From Corynebacterium sp. SCR221107 (lineage in GTDB: Bacteria; Actinomycetota; Actinomycetes; Mycobacteriales; Mycobacteriaceae): DNA of 64,000 bases. The notes below the pieces were generated by a model. It did not search any database, had not been told where the DNA came from, and saw only the letters and a program-made list of their open reading frames with translations. Shown here piece after piece: positions 49,415 through 59,026 of this stretch (its first letter is position 1; the number at the start of each line of letters is the position of its first letter). The position numbers were made by a program, and so were the translations under genes. The stretch spans positions 434,001 through 498,000 of the forward strand of contig NZ_CP115670.1 in assembly GCF_027886475.1 (NCBI RefSeq), read 5' to 3'.

Positions 49415-49437
49415 GAACAAAACCCGGGGCACTTCAC

Positions 49438-49902
49438 AGACCGCATTTGATTGATAAGACGGGTGTATGCCCTGGTGAGGTCTTCATCTATGCCGTTGAG
49501 AACTTTCAGTTGCAGGAAGACTTCCTCGACGCGGTCAACGCTGCGTAGGGTATCTGGCAGGTTAAGACCTGTGTGGGCGATAACGTAGGCGTCGCGTATA
49601 TCGGTTTTGGCGTTGCCAACGTGGACGCGTGATAGCTGGCGCATGGCAAGACCAGGAAGATAGCGGACATCAGCGCCCATGTCTTGAGCAATGGCGACGG
49701 TGAGTCGGCCGATATTGTTAGGTTGGTCAACTACGACAAGAATTTCTGCGTTGTTTGCAAGGAATGTACCAAAGAGCTTGCGTAGTGAGCCTTCGTGTTG
49801 GTTGATGCGTTTGGATAGGACTTGTTGGCCCTGTGGATCGAGGACGCAGGCATGGTGGAAGTATTTGCCCACGTCCATGCCGATGACGAAGTCATAAGCC
49901 AT
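49438..49902 (-). pseudogene. IS110-family transposase, 3'-truncated by the IS3 element
   Basis: A reverse-strand gene for the N-terminal 150 residues of an IS110-type DEDD transposase. RuvC-like motifs are visible: FVIGMDVGKYFHHACVLD with the first Asp, LVVVDQPNNIGRL, and the GNAKTDIRDAYVIAHT block with the paired acidic residues. IS110 transposases are about 350-400 residues. Here the frame runs into the IS3 right end after RLINQMR, where the last nine codons are IS3 sequence. The C-terminal half with the catalytic serine is missing. The 5' end is intact with a GGAGG site. Confidence 0.88.
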
Positions 49903-50924
49903 AGCGGGTGCCTCCTAGCAATGATGGAAAGCTGAACAGTTTCTAGGTTTCATCGCTGGGGTTTGTCGGACATACTTGCGCTGGCATCCACATTACTGTG
50001 AGACCTCATACCGTCCCGGCTGGGTCAGGTTCCTATTGAGCTGTTTGAGTATGCCACTGCCTTCGGCGGCATCACCCCCCCGGATCATTTTCAGACAGGG
50101 CAGAAAAGGGCCATACCGAAGCCAGCGACTAGTTCCACTGTCCTTTCGGAACGATGGGAACGGAAATAAACGTAACCCGCCCGTTCGGGTGGATGGGCTA
50201 CGAATCTTCGGTATCCCGGAGTGGAACAGCTAACAACGTAATGGGAGGAGTACATCACCGCGAGTACACTCACACGTTGCCGAGCATGCTCGCCGCGCTA
50301 GAGGATAGGAGTGTCGAAGAAGGCACGTTTCTCACGGCTCGATCCTGTGCTTTCGAAGACTGACAGCAAGTGCAGTTTCACTTACGCCTTCGGCACGGAC
50401 GCCTCCGTTGTCGGCGCGATTGGTCTTGCCCAAGGTAGAAACGTGAGGGAAGGTGCATTCTTGCTGGATTTCTGTCCGTTGCCCCAATGTCAGCCTCGAT
50501 GCACGCTACGAATTAGTTGGTGGTTGAAGTCCTGCGTTGCTACGGTGCCGCGCTACCGTGTGTCTGCCCGCGAATCATGAAAGCGCGAGGAAGACGTCGC
50601 CAGGTGTTGGCCATTTCAGGCAGCGTGGCATGGTGCGAATAGGCTTAGTGGACGCGGGGTCTTATGATTGGGGTATTGACCACGTGGCATGACCTCGGGT
50701 CAAGTGGGTGTCACCTCGATTTCTCCGCCGTTGATATGTGCATGTTCGTGTCGCTTGAAACTTGGTGTGGGTGTACTGGTTGCCGCCCCAGCAAGTAGCA
50801 CCTCATGGCGATGAGGACGTTGCGTAGGCATGCCTGTGCGTTGCTGCGAGAGACCTCAAAGCGGAAGTGTCAGCAGCGACGAGTATTTCCGAATCCCCAG
50901 CAAGAGAAAGCGCTTCTATTCATC
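49903..50924. other. IS110 left-end relic and gene-free region before pullulanase
   Basis: About 1 kb without a supported gene. The first ~200 bases (49903-50100) lie just upstream of the IS110 transposase start. In this family such a position can encode the guide (bridge) RNA; I cannot confirm a structure or find the element's outer end. The remainder contains only short, unconvincing frames, probably debris from earlier insertions or a deleted gene. Confidence 0.4.
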
Positions 50925-52856
50925 ATGCAAGAACCCTCCCCGCGCGAGCGCCTGTTTGGCCTGTACTACGACGGCCCGCTTGGCGTCACCATCAGCGCTA
51001 ACGAGACCACCTTCGCCGTCTGGGCACCGAGTGCGAAGTCGATGCAGGTGGTGCTGTTTGATCCCACCGGTCCCGAGCGCTGTCTGGAGATGGAGCCAGG
51101 GTCCTCCGGGGAGTGGATGCGCGTCGTGCCGGAAGACCTTACCGGTGCGGAGTATGTTTACCAAGTCGGTGGTGAACCCGCCCGCCGTGCGGTAGACCCC
51201 TACGCGCGTGCGGTCACGGCAAACGGCGAGCGTGCGGTGGTGGTGGACGTCGGCAAGCAACTGGGAGCGCCCAGACGCCTGCCCAGCTTCGGCGACCCCG
51301 CAACGGCGGTGATCTACGAGGCGCACGTGCGGGACATGACGATCGCACCCGACAACGGCATCACCCACAAAGGCAAGTTTCTCGGCCTTGCGGAGGCCGG
51401 CACCCGAACCAAGCAGGGACATCTTTCCGGGCTCGACTACATCACCTCGCTGGGGATCACCCACGTGCAGCTGCTTCCCATTTTTGACTTCGGCAGCGTC
51501 GACGAGCTCGGTGACTTAGGTTTTAATGCCCAATACAACTGGGGCTATGACCCGGACAATTACAATGTGCCCGAGGGTTCCTATTCCACCGACCCCAGCG
51601 ACCCGCTCGCGCGCCTAACGCAGCTACGGGCGCTGGTGGATGCGTGCCACGCCAGAGGGATCCGGGTGATCATGGACGTGGTCTATAACCACGTCTACGA
51701 CGCCGCCACCAATCCTTTGGAGATCCTCGAGCCGGGCTACTACTTCCGCAAGGATCATTGGGGCAACTACCATGACGCGACCGTGTGCGGCAACGAAACC
51801 GCCAGCGAAAGGCCCATGATGCGCCGGTTCATCGTCGATTCCGTGCGCTATTGGGCAGAGACCTTTGGGCTTGACGGCTTCCGCTTCGATCTCATGGGTA
51901 TCCATGACGTGGATACGATGAACGCGGTGCGGGCCGTGCTCGACGACATCGACCCGGGCATCATCCTGCTGGGGGAGGGCTGGGCGATGGGCAACCACGA
52001 CGAAGGCGCGGTCGGCGCCGACCAGCGCGCGGGCCACCTCATGCCGCGGATCTCAATGTTCAACGATACGTTCCGCGACGTGGTGAAAGGTTCCAATTTT
52101 CAGCTGGAGGGTGCGGGCTTTGTCAGCGGCAACCCCCACTACGCCACCGACGATGCCCCCGCTGACACCGCGGCCGCGGCCGATTTGCTGCTGGACTCGA
52201 TGCTGGGTGCGCCGGGCACCCGCAATTACCACGATGCGGCGCAGTCGGTGGTCTACAACGAGTCGCACGACAACTACACGATGTTTGACAAGCTCACGGG
52301 AACGGCAAGCCTGATCGGCGCACCGGAGGAGGAGATTGCGCGCAGGCACCGCCTGGCAACGAGCATCCAGCTGCTTTCGCATGGGTTGGCCTTTGTCCAC
52401 GCGGGGCAGGAGCTGCTGCGCACCAAGCAAGGGGTGGAAAATTCCTACATCTCACCCGATAGCATCAACGCCTTCGACTACGACCGTGCTGGCACCATGG
52501 CCGAATCGGTGGACTTCTTCCGCGCGCTCGTTGCTTTCCGACGTTCCCAGCCGTGGGTCACCGAAACTAACTACGAGGTGATCAAGGCGAAAACAACCAA
52601 GGTGGTAGCCCAGGGACTGCACTTAAGCTACCGGGTCGCCGATGCCTTCGGGCCAGGACGCGACGCATGGGTGCTGGCCAACGCCGAGGAGGGTCTGTGG
52701 CAGTCGCCGATCCTCTCGGGGACGTATCGCGTTCACCTCTGTGACGAGCAGGTGGTGCCCGAGCCGAGCCGGGTGAGCCTCGGCGAGGAATTCCCGGTGC
52801 CCGCGTTATCGGTGGCCGTGCTGGAGCGTTGTGCGGTGGCAATGGACGGGCGCTGA
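50925..52856 (+). CDS. pulA: Type I pullulanase / debranching enzyme (GH13)
   Basis: A 643-residue GH13 enzyme that hydrolyses alpha-1,6 branch points of pullulan, glycogen or dextrins. It has an N-terminal CBM48-like segment (TTFAVWAPSAKSMQVVLFDP) and the type I pullulanase signature QYNWGYDPDNYNVPEGSYST. Catalytic regions are DGFRFDLMGIHD (nucleophile Asp), ILLGEGWAMG (acid/base Glu) and VVYNESHDNYTMFD (transition-state Asp). No signal peptide is seen, so it is intracellular. I use the ATG at 50925 (MQEPSPRERLFGLYYDG), because sequence upstream in frame is not family-like; no strong ribosome site is seen. It converges with the GH13 gene downstream. Confidence 0.88.
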   Translation: MQEPSPRERLFGLYYDGPLGVTISANETTFAVWAPSAKSMQVVLFDPTGPERCLEMEPGSSGEWMRVVPEDLTGAEYVYQVGGEPARRAVDPYARAVTANGERAVVVDVGKQLGAPRRLPSFGDPATAVIYEAHVRDMTIAPDNGITHKGKFLGLAEAGTRTKQGHLSGLDYITSLGITHVQLLPIFDFGSVDELGDLGFNAQYNWGYDPDNYNVPEGSYSTDPSDPLARLTQLRALVDACHARGIRVIMDVVYNHVYDAATNPLEILEPGYYFRKDHWGNYHDATVCGNETASERPMMRRFIVDSVRYWAETFGLDGFRFDLMGIHDVDTMNAVRAVLDDIDPGIILLGEGWAMGNHDEGAVGADQRAGHLMPRISMFNDTFRDVVKGSNFQLEGAGFVSGNPHYATDDAPADTAAAADLLLDSMLGAPGTRNYHDAAQSVVYNESHDNYTMFDKLTGTASLIGAPEEEIARRHRLATSIQLLSHGLAFVHAGQELLRTKQGVENSYISPDSINAFDYDRAGTMAESVDFFRALVAFRRSQPWVTETNYEVIKAKTTKVVAQGLHLSYRVADAFGPGRDAWVLANAEEGLWQSPILSGTYRVHLCDEQVVPEPSRVSLGEEFPVPALSVAVLERCAVAMDGR

Positions 52857-52875
52857 CGCGCCACAGGCTGCGCGA

Positions 52876-52917
52876 CAAGCGACGAGCAGGGAGCGAGCCC
52901 TGGTCGCCGCTGGTCGC
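52876..52917. terminator. Hairpin between convergent GH13 genes
   Basis: GCGAC-GAGC-AGGG pairs with CCCT-GGTCGC across an AGCGAG loop between two converging genes. Without a clear U-tract it is a weak call. Confidence 0.35.
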
Positions 52918-52944
52918 TCTTATGGCAGGTAGTGGGCCGGGAAC

Positions 52945-54546
52945 TTAGCCGCCGATGCGGATGATCACTCCGGAGACTGGACCCAGCGCCACGGACGTGC
53001 CAGCGAGCGTGGACGCGCCGTGGGAGAAAACCACCTCGCCGGGGGCCTTGAGGGTGAAGGTGTCATTGTCGGTGCCGGCGTTCAAGGCGATGACGTAGCT
53101 GTTACCCTCGGCATCCTCGCGGGTGTAGGTGAGGATGCGGGAATGATCGTGGGCCCAGCCAAAGCGCAGGTCGGCCTTGGCCTGCAACGCTGGGGTGGCA
53201 CGCCGTAGGGTGATGAGCTGCTTGACGAAGCTGCGGAGGCTGTGGTCGTCGGCAAGCTGCGATGCAACATCGGGGGCTGCGACCTCATCGTCGACCGGCA
53301 AGTAGAGCGAGTCGGCGGGCGCGGTGGAAAAGCCGAAGTTGGGCTTGGAAGCATCCCATTGCATAGGCGTGCGGGTGCCGGTGCGCTGGTAACCGCCCTC
53401 GTGGGTGGGGATGTCGAGGTAGCGCATGCCGATCTCATCGCCGTAATAGATAAACGGCACACCCGGCATGGTCAAAAGAAAGAGGAAAAACAACCTGCGC
53501 TCGGCCTCATCGAGGCGCGGGGCGAAGCGCGGGGTGTCGTGATTGCAGGAAATGAAGCAGAAATAGCCCTGGTCGCGCGTGGCCTCGTACTGCGGCCAGT
53601 AGTCGTCGATGAACACCTGCGGGGAGGTGCCAGAATCCTTCTTGAAAAAGCTGGCGTCGGCGGCCCTACCCCGGGGGCTGTCGGTGTCACGCAGCAACTT
53701 GTTATAACCATTGTGTCGCCAGTCGAGGTAGAAATCCATATCGAATCCGGCCTCGAGAGCCTGGTCCGGATGGCCCCACTCGGAGACAAACGCGGCCTCG
53801 GGGTAGTCGGCGCGGAAGCGGGAGAAGATGTCCTGCCAGACCTTGATCGTTTCCTTCTTGTCCTCGCCGTCGAACTTCACCAGCGAGTCTGCCATGTCGA
53901 CACGGAAGCCATCGGCGCCGAGATCGAGCCAGAAACGAATGATCTTCGCCATCTCCTCACGGTTGGCCATGGGGCCCGGATCGGTGGGCGACTGCTGCCA
54001 GGGGCGCGTCTTTTTGTTAAAGCCATAGTTCAGCGCCGGTTGGCACTTAAAGAAGTTGAGGATATAGGTTCCCGAACGCGGGGCCTCGCCGCCGATAAAC
54101 GGCAGGCCATCGCCGTTATCGAAGGCGTGGGAGGTCCAGATGTAGCGGGAGGAAAATTCGTTTGGCTCGGCTTCGCAGGAGTGTTGGAACCACTGGCTTT
54201 CCTCGCTGGTGTGTCCCGGAACAAGATCGAGGAGCACCTTGATCCCGCGGGCGTGGGCGGCCTGGAACAAGCTGACCAGATCCTCATTGGTGCCGTAGCG
54301 CGGGGCGACCTTGTAGTAGTCGCGGACGTCGTAGCCTGCGTCCTTGAATGGCGAGTCAAACAGGGGATTGAACCACAAGGCGGTGGCGCCGAGGTCGGCA
54401 ATGTAGTCGAGCTTCTCGACGATTCCCGGCAGGTCGCCGATGCCGTCACCGTTGGCGTCGTGGAAGGTTTGGGGATAGATCTCATAAAACACTGCGTCTT
54501 CAAGCCACGCGGGCGAAGGGGTGTGTCGGGTGAGTGAATGTGGCAT
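52945..54546 (-). CDS. GH13 alpha-glucosidase / alpha-amylase-family enzyme
   Basis: A 533-residue cytoplasmic GH13 hydrolase, probably acting on maltose or short maltodextrins. It has AVFYEIYPQTFHDANGDGIG at the N-terminus, GIKVLLDLVPGHTSEESQWF, nucleophile region GADGFRVDMADSL, acid/base Glu in AAFVSEWGHPDQ and the HD motif in ISCNHDTPRFAP. The IYYGDEIGMRYLDIP segment is typical of the oligo-1,6-glucosidase/trehalose-synthase-like subgroup, so exact specificity is uncertain. I start at the ATG at 54546 (MPHSLTRHTPSPAWLEDAVF); the upstream open frame has no homology. It is divergent from musE, which suggests joint control. Confidence 0.85.
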   Translation of the reverse strand: MPHSLTRHTPSPAWLEDAVFYEIYPQTFHDANGDGIGDLPGIVEKLDYIADLGATALWFNPLFDSPFKDAGYDVRDYYKVAPRYGTNEDLVSLFQAAHARGIKVLLDLVPGHTSEESQWFQHSCEAEPNEFSSRYIWTSHAFDNGDGLPFIGGEAPRSGTYILNFFKCQPALNYGFNKKTRPWQQSPTDPGPMANREEMAKIIRFWLDLGADGFRVDMADSLVKFDGEDKKETIKVWQDIFSRFRADYPEAAFVSEWGHPDQALEAGFDMDFYLDWRHNGYNKLLRDTDSPRGRAADASFFKKDSGTSPQVFIDDYWPQYEATRDQGYFCFISCNHDTPRFAPRLDEAERRLFFLFLLTMPGVPFIYYGDEIGMRYLDIPTHEGGYQRTGTRTPMQWDASKPNFGFSTAPADSLYLPVDDEVAAPDVASQLADDHSLRSFVKQLITLRRATPALQAKADLRFGWAHDHSRILTYTREDAEGNSYVIALNAGTDNDTFTLKAPGEVVFSHGASTLAGTSVALGPVSGVIIRIGG

Positions 54547-55260
54547 GACCCTAAGTGTAATGGACCCCCGGCAGATGTGAATTTCCGTGCAAAGAATTGA
54601 TGAGATTTGCACCGAACAGTTCAACAACTAGTGAAGTCTTAACAATCGTTGGTCACGCATTCTTTGAATTTTGCAAGGTATGATTGGTACCCCTTTGAGC
54701 TGGGAACAAATCTACAAACGTTTGCATAATTTTGTAAAGGATCGCATTGATGGAGCGGCACAGGGCGCGTTCTTGACCCTAGATGGGGGTAGTTTGAGGG
54801 GTTTGGATGAGTCAATTTAAGGAAGTTTTCTAAGGATTTAATTTCCGAATAATTCCGGTTTGGAGAAATAGCGAATGCAAACGGACATTGTTAATTTTTG
54901 CCGAAATTTGTGAACATTTACGGTGATTGTCCTGCTTGGGGCCGTATGAGGTCAGTCCAGTGTTGTGGTTATAACCTTTACAAAATCATGCAGTGTCCAT
55001 TATTCCTTCCGTCTGGGTGATTGATTGTGTTGATTTGGGGCCGATAGGAATGTTGCTTGGGTCACATACGCCTCTATCTTGGATAGCGGTCACTGTGCTT
55101 AAATTAGTCATTAGTGAAGCGAACCCGGACTTTAAGCCCGAGCCGCGGCCACATTGTGGCGCACGTGGCGATATGAGTTCCCACGCTTCTTCCAACCAAG
55201 CGGGGATCCTTGCAGTTAAAGGGCAGTGACCCCAACAGATCGAAAGTGGTGAATTTCGCG
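54547..55260. other. Divergent regulatory region GH13 gene / musE
   Basis: About 710 A+T-rich bases with no supported gene. It contains the LacI-type palindrome at 54715-54724 and T-rich stretches between 54830 and 54920. Presumably it carries the promoters of both flanking maltose genes. Confidence 0.55.
54713..54726. promoter_or_regulatory. LacI-family-type operator candidate
   Basis: TACAAACGTTTGCA contains the perfect palindrome CAAACGTTTG (54715-54724), the shape bound by many LacI/MalR-type sugar repressors. It lies between two divergent maltose-utilisation genes. Confidence 0.4.
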
Positions 55261-56511
55261 ATGATCAACAAGCGGAAGGTAATGGGCGCAGTTCTGGCGG
55301 CCGCACTGGGTAGCGCAAGCCTCGTAGCCTGCAGCTCCGACAGCTCTTCCTCTGACTCTAGCGGCGACAACGCAGCTAGCGCATCGGGTGCAGTGACCCT
55401 CACCGTGTGGACCTCCCAAGAGGATCAGACGGATGACAATGCTTGGCTGCAGACCATGGAGAAGAAGTTCCAGGAGGAAAACCCGGATCTGGACATCACC
55501 TTCAAGAACTCCGTCGTTTCTTCTGCTGACGCCGGAACCACCGTCAATCAGGACCCGGCCGCGGCAGCCGACGTCTACTACTACGCCAACGACCAGCTCG
55601 GCGCTTTGCTGGATGCAGGTGCCGTCGGTCAGCTTTCCGATGATGGCATGGCACAGCTGAAGGAGCAGGCCTCCGATACCCTGGCGGCCTCGATCCAAGG
55701 CCCCGACGGCGAAAGCTATGGCCTGCCCGTCGAGCCAAACACCTGGTTCATGTACTACAACAAGTCCAAGCTGTCGGCCGAGGACGTCAAGAGCTTCGAC
55801 ACCATGCTGGAAAAGGCTAAGGTCTCCTTCCCGATCTCGAACTCCTGGTACCTCCCAGCCTTCTACGCAGGCGCTGGTGCTACCTTCTTCGGCGAGGATG
55901 GACTGCAAGAGGACGCCGGAATTAACCTCGGCGATAAGGCTGCCGATGTGACCAAGTACTTGGTCGACGTCGCTGCCAACCCGAACTTCGTCAATGATGC
56001 CGACGGCGCCGGCATGGGCGGACTGGCAAGCGGCGCCGTTGATGTTGTCTTCTCCGGTGCGTGGGACTCCAAGAACGCTCAGGAAGCCCTCGGCGACAAC
56101 TACGCTGTTGCCACCCTGCCGACCTTCACCCTCGGTGGTGAGCAGGTGCAAATGAAGGCCTTCTCCGGTTCCAAGGCCATCGGTTACAACCCGAACACCT
56201 CCAACCCGCAGGTGGCCGCAAAGTTTGCTGAGTTCCTGGCTTCGAGCGAGTCGCAGAAGATCCACTTCCAGAAGAACGGTGTCATCCCGGCTGACCAGAC
56301 CCTGGCCACCGACGAGGAAGTCTCTGCAGACCCGGTCGCTGTTGCCCTGTTTGAGACCGTCGGCAGCAACTCCATCCTCCAGCCGACATTCAAGGCAATG
56401 TCCGACTTCTGGGATCCGGCGGAGAACTTCGGCAAGGCCATCATGAACGGTGAGGTCACTGCCGATAACGCCGCCGAGAAGACCGACGCCTGGATGGCTG
56501 CTTACAAGTAA
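55261..56511 (+). CDS. musE: Maltose ABC transporter substrate-binding lipoprotein
   Basis: A 416-residue extracytoplasmic solute-binding protein of the MalE type. The N-terminus MINKRKVMGAVLAAALGSAS followed by LVAC is a lipoprotein signal with Cys near residue 24, and a Ser/Asp-rich linker follows. The mature part has LTVWTSQEDQTDDNAWLQTM and FVNDADGAGMGGLASGAVDV, typical of maltose/trehalose binders. I use the ATG at 55261, which gives the expected signal length. The order binding protein, two permeases, then a MusI-like gene matches the corynebacterial musEFGI cluster. A strong hairpin separates it from musF, likely raising its level relative to the permeases. Confidence 0.88.
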   Translation: MINKRKVMGAVLAAALGSASLVACSSDSSSSDSSGDNAASASGAVTLTVWTSQEDQTDDNAWLQTMEKKFQEENPDLDITFKNSVVSSADAGTTVNQDPAAAADVYYYANDQLGALLDAGAVGQLSDDGMAQLKEQASDTLAASIQGPDGESYGLPVEPNTWFMYYNKSKLSAEDVKSFDTMLEKAKVSFPISNSWYLPAFYAGAGATFFGEDGLQEDAGINLGDKAADVTKYLVDVAANPNFVNDADGAGMGGLASGAVDVVFSGAWDSKNAQEALGDNYAVATLPTFTLGGEQVQMKAFSGSKAIGYNPNTSNPQVAAKFAEFLASSESQKIHFQKNGVIPADQTLATDEEVSADPVAVALFETVGSNSILQPTFKAMSDFWDPAENFGKAIMNGEVTADNAAEKTDAWMAAYK

Positions 56512-56564
56512 AGCTCTGGCCGCAAGGGCCCTGGCTCGGCGCGGATAATCTTGAAGCGCCTATT

Positions 56565-56607
56565 GCCCCACGCTCTTCGATAAACCAGAAGAGCGTGGGG
56601 CATTTTT
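56565..56607 (+). terminator. Strong attenuating terminator between musE and musF
   Basis: A perfect 14-bp stem, GCCCCACGCTCTTC (56565-56578) with GAAGAGCGTGGGGC (56588-56601), has a 9-base loop and is followed by ATTTTTC. It is typical after binding-protein genes, leaving partial read-through for the permeases. Confidence 0.85.
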
Positions 56608-56665
56608 CATGCATGAAATGCGCCCTCGTCGGCGCACATTAGTCCTGACGAAAGGAAGTGGAGCC

Positions 56666-58075
56666 ATGAAGGTGGGGCTCCTCCCCAAGGCGGATTCGCC
56701 GGGGGACAATCAACGCCGGACCCGCAGAAGCGACGATAATTACTCAGAGTATGGTCTCGCCAATGCTTGGAAGTACGGCGATGCGCTAACCAAGGCATCG
56801 CTGCTGGTCTTCGGTCTCGGTAATCTCGTTCGAAAGCAATACCTCAAGGGCATCGCGTTCCTTGCCATCGAGATCGCGGCGATCTATTACTTTGTCACCA
56901 AGGGCGTCAAGGCGCTCGAGGAGTTCCCGAGCCTGGGCGGCGGTGGACAAACCCGCGAGAAGGTCAATGGCTTCTGGGTGTACACCAACTCAGACCCCTC
57001 CACCGTTGTGCTGCTCAACGGCATCGCCACGATCTTCTTCATCCTCATCTTCATTTGGTTCGCAACCGTGGCCCTGCGTTCGGCGTACAAGGCGCAGGCA
57101 TATGCTGAGCGAACCGGCCGGGCACGCACGCTCGGTGAGGACCTGCGCGCACTCACCGACGATGATGCACCCATCTTGTTCATGAGCCTTCCCACGGCGG
57201 GCATCCTGCTGTTTACGATCTTGCCGCTGATCTTCATGATCTCGATGGCCTTTACCAGCTTCGACTCGAAGAACCCGCAGCAGTTTAAATGGGTGGGATT
57301 TGAAAACTTTGGCAAGGTGCTGTCCAACGACGGCGGCACGGTGAACCTGAAGCTGTTCGTCTCCGTCCTTATTTGGACGCTGGTGTGGGCCTTTTTTGCC
57401 ACCTTCCTGAACTACTTCTTGGGCATGTTCATGGCGATGCTCATCAACCGTCGCACCACGTGGGGCAAGGGCTTCTGGCGCGCCATCTTCTCCCTTTCAG
57501 TGGCCGTCCCGCAGTTCGTCTCCCTCCTAGTTCTGCGCTCGATGCTGCAGCCGGAAGGAGCCGTCAACCGACTGTTGTCCGGTGCCGGTCTCATCGACAG
57601 CCCGCTTCCTTTCTTTACCGACACCACTTGGGCGCGCGTCACGGTCATCGTGATCAACCTCTGGATCGGTATCCCGTACACCATCATGCAGGTCACCGGT
57701 ATCTTGCAGAATATCCCCGGTGAGCTCTATGAGGCCGCCCGCCTCGACGGTGCCTCGTGGTGGCAGACCTTCCGCAGCGTGACCATGCCGTACATGCTGT
57801 TCGTGATGACCCCCTATCTCATCACCACTTTCACGGCCAACGTGAATAACTTCAACGTCATCTATCTGCTCTCTGGTGGCGCCCCGACCCCTGTCGGGGA
57901 CTCCGCCGGCAAGACCGACCTTCTGATCACCTGGCTGTATAAGCTGACCGTCGACCGCGGCGACTACAACGTCGGCGCCGTCATCGGTATCTTCACCTTC
58001 ATCGTGCTGTCGGTGGTCGCCCTTATTACCTACCGCCGAAGCGGATCCTACAAGAATGAGGAGGGATTCCAGTGA
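56666..58075 (+). CDS. musF: Maltose ABC transporter permease MusF
   Basis: A 469-residue inner-membrane permease of the MalF type. It has a long N-terminal region with two hydrophobic segments and a periplasmic insert (EEFPSLGGGGQTREKVNG), then six or more helices in the transport domain. The EAA loop that docks the ATPase is visible as ELYEAARLDGASWWQTFRSV near residue 350. I choose the ATG at 56666, with AAAGGAAG upstream. It overlaps musG by four bases (GTGA), so the two permeases are coupled. Confidence 0.88.
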   Translation: MKVGLLPKADSPGDNQRRTRRSDDNYSEYGLANAWKYGDALTKASLLVFGLGNLVRKQYLKGIAFLAIEIAAIYYFVTKGVKALEEFPSLGGGGQTREKVNGFWVYTNSDPSTVVLLNGIATIFFILIFIWFATVALRSAYKAQAYAERTGRARTLGEDLRALTDDDAPILFMSLPTAGILLFTILPLIFMISMAFTSFDSKNPQQFKWVGFENFGKVLSNDGGTVNLKLFVSVLIWTLVWAFFATFLNYFLGMFMAMLINRRTTWGKGFWRAIFSLSVAVPQFVSLLVLRSMLQPEGAVNRLLSGAGLIDSPLPFFTDTTWARVTVIVINLWIGIPYTIMQVTGILQNIPGELYEAARLDGASWWQTFRSVTMPYMLFVMTPYLITTFTANVNNFNVIYLLSGGAPTPVGDSAGKTDLLITWLYKLTVDRGDYNVGAVIGIFTFIVLSVVALITYRRSGSYKNEEGFQ

Positions 58076-58938
58076 GCGAGAAGATGCACAACATTCGGAC
58101 CTCACGCCGAATCGCTGATGTTGCCACCCACGTGTTCCTCGCCATCATGGCGATCATCTGGGTCATCCCGATCGTGTGGGTGGTTGCGGAAAGCTTCAAC
58201 AAGAACACCGCACCGTTTAACGCTACCTTCTTCCCCACGGACTACACGCTGGATAACTACCGGAAGTTGTTTACGGAGACCCAGGTGCTCAACTTCCCGA
58301 AGATGTTCATGAACACCTTCATCGTGGCCATCTTCACCTGCCTTATTAGCGTCGCCTTCGTGCTCATGGTGTCCTTCGCCTTGTCGCGCATGCGCTTCCG
58401 CTTCCGCAAGGTTTACATGAACGTCGCCCTGATCTTGGGTATGTTCCCGGGCATCATGGCCGTGGTCGCCATCTACTTCATCCTGAAGTCGATGGGCCTG
58501 ACCGAGGGCAACCTCACTAACGTGGCCCTGATTATCGTCTACTCCGCGGGCACCGGTGCCGGCTTCTACATCATGAAGGGCTTCATGGATACCATCCCGG
58601 CATCGCTAGATGAGGCCGCCTACCTTGATGGTTGCACCCGCTGGCAGGTGTTCACCAAGATCATTATCCCGATCGCCAAGCCCATGATCGTCTACCAGGC
58701 CATCGTTGGCTTCCTTACCCCTTGGCTGGACTTCGTGCTTGCCAAGGCCATCGCGCGCACCCAGGACAACTACACGGTCGCCCTTGGCCTGTGGAAGATG
58801 CTGGAGAAGGAATACATCCACGACTGGTTCGCGCGCTTCGCCGCGGGTGCCGTGTGCGTGTCCATTCCGATCGTCATCCTCTTTATCGTCATGCAGCGCT
58901 ACTACCAGGAGTCCATGGCAGGCTCCGTGAAGGGCTAG
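58072..58938 (+). CDS. musG: Maltose ABC transporter permease MusG
   Basis: A 288-residue permease of the MalG type with six predicted helices and the EAA loop SLDEAAYLDGCTRWQVFTKI. It starts with GTG inside the end of musF after GGAGGGATT. With MusF it forms the membrane channel energised by MusK. A strong hairpin follows, then musI. Confidence 0.9.
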   Translation: MSEKMHNIRTSRRIADVATHVFLAIMAIIWVIPIVWVVAESFNKNTAPFNATFFPTDYTLDNYRKLFTETQVLNFPKMFMNTFIVAIFTCLISVAFVLMVSFALSRMRFRFRKVYMNVALILGMFPGIMAVVAIYFILKSMGLTEGNLTNVALIIVYSAGTGAGFYIMKGFMDTIPASLDEAAYLDGCTRWQVFTKIIIPIAKPMIVYQAIVGFLTPWLDFVLAKAIARTQDNYTVALGLWKMLEKEYIHDWFARFAAGAVCVSIPIVILFIVMQRYYQESMAGSVKG

Positions 58939-58959
58939 TAGCCTCAATCAAAAGGTTTC

Positions 58960-58997
58960 GCACGCGGGTCCAAGGTGCCCTCCTTGGGTCCGCGTGC
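58960..58997 (+). terminator. Hairpin between musG and musI
   Basis: GCACGCGGGTCCAAGG (58960-58975) pairs with CCTTGGGTCCGCGTGC (58982-58997) with one internal mismatch. Only a weak T-rich tail (TGTGTCTTT) follows, so partial read-through into musI is likely. Confidence 0.65.
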
Positions 58998-59026
58998 CTG
59001 TGTCTTTAACCAGGGAAGGATCGCTC

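Larger units (their letters stand above)
48128..49437 (+). mobile_element. IS3-family insertion sequence, about 1.3 kb
   Basis: 24-bp terminal inverted repeats with two mismatches: left at 48128-48151 and right at 49414-49437, both of the form GTGAAGTGYCCCRGGTTTTG. It holds orfA and orfB. The left flank is the interrupted DUF1648 gene and the right flank an interrupted IS110 transposase gene. There is no evident target duplication, so the element probably sits at a deletion junction. Confidence 0.85.

Noticed and set aside
53242..54537. 431-codon forward frame opposite the GH13 gene
   Set aside because: The reverse strand encodes a complete GH13 enzyme with catalytic residues; the forward frame has none.
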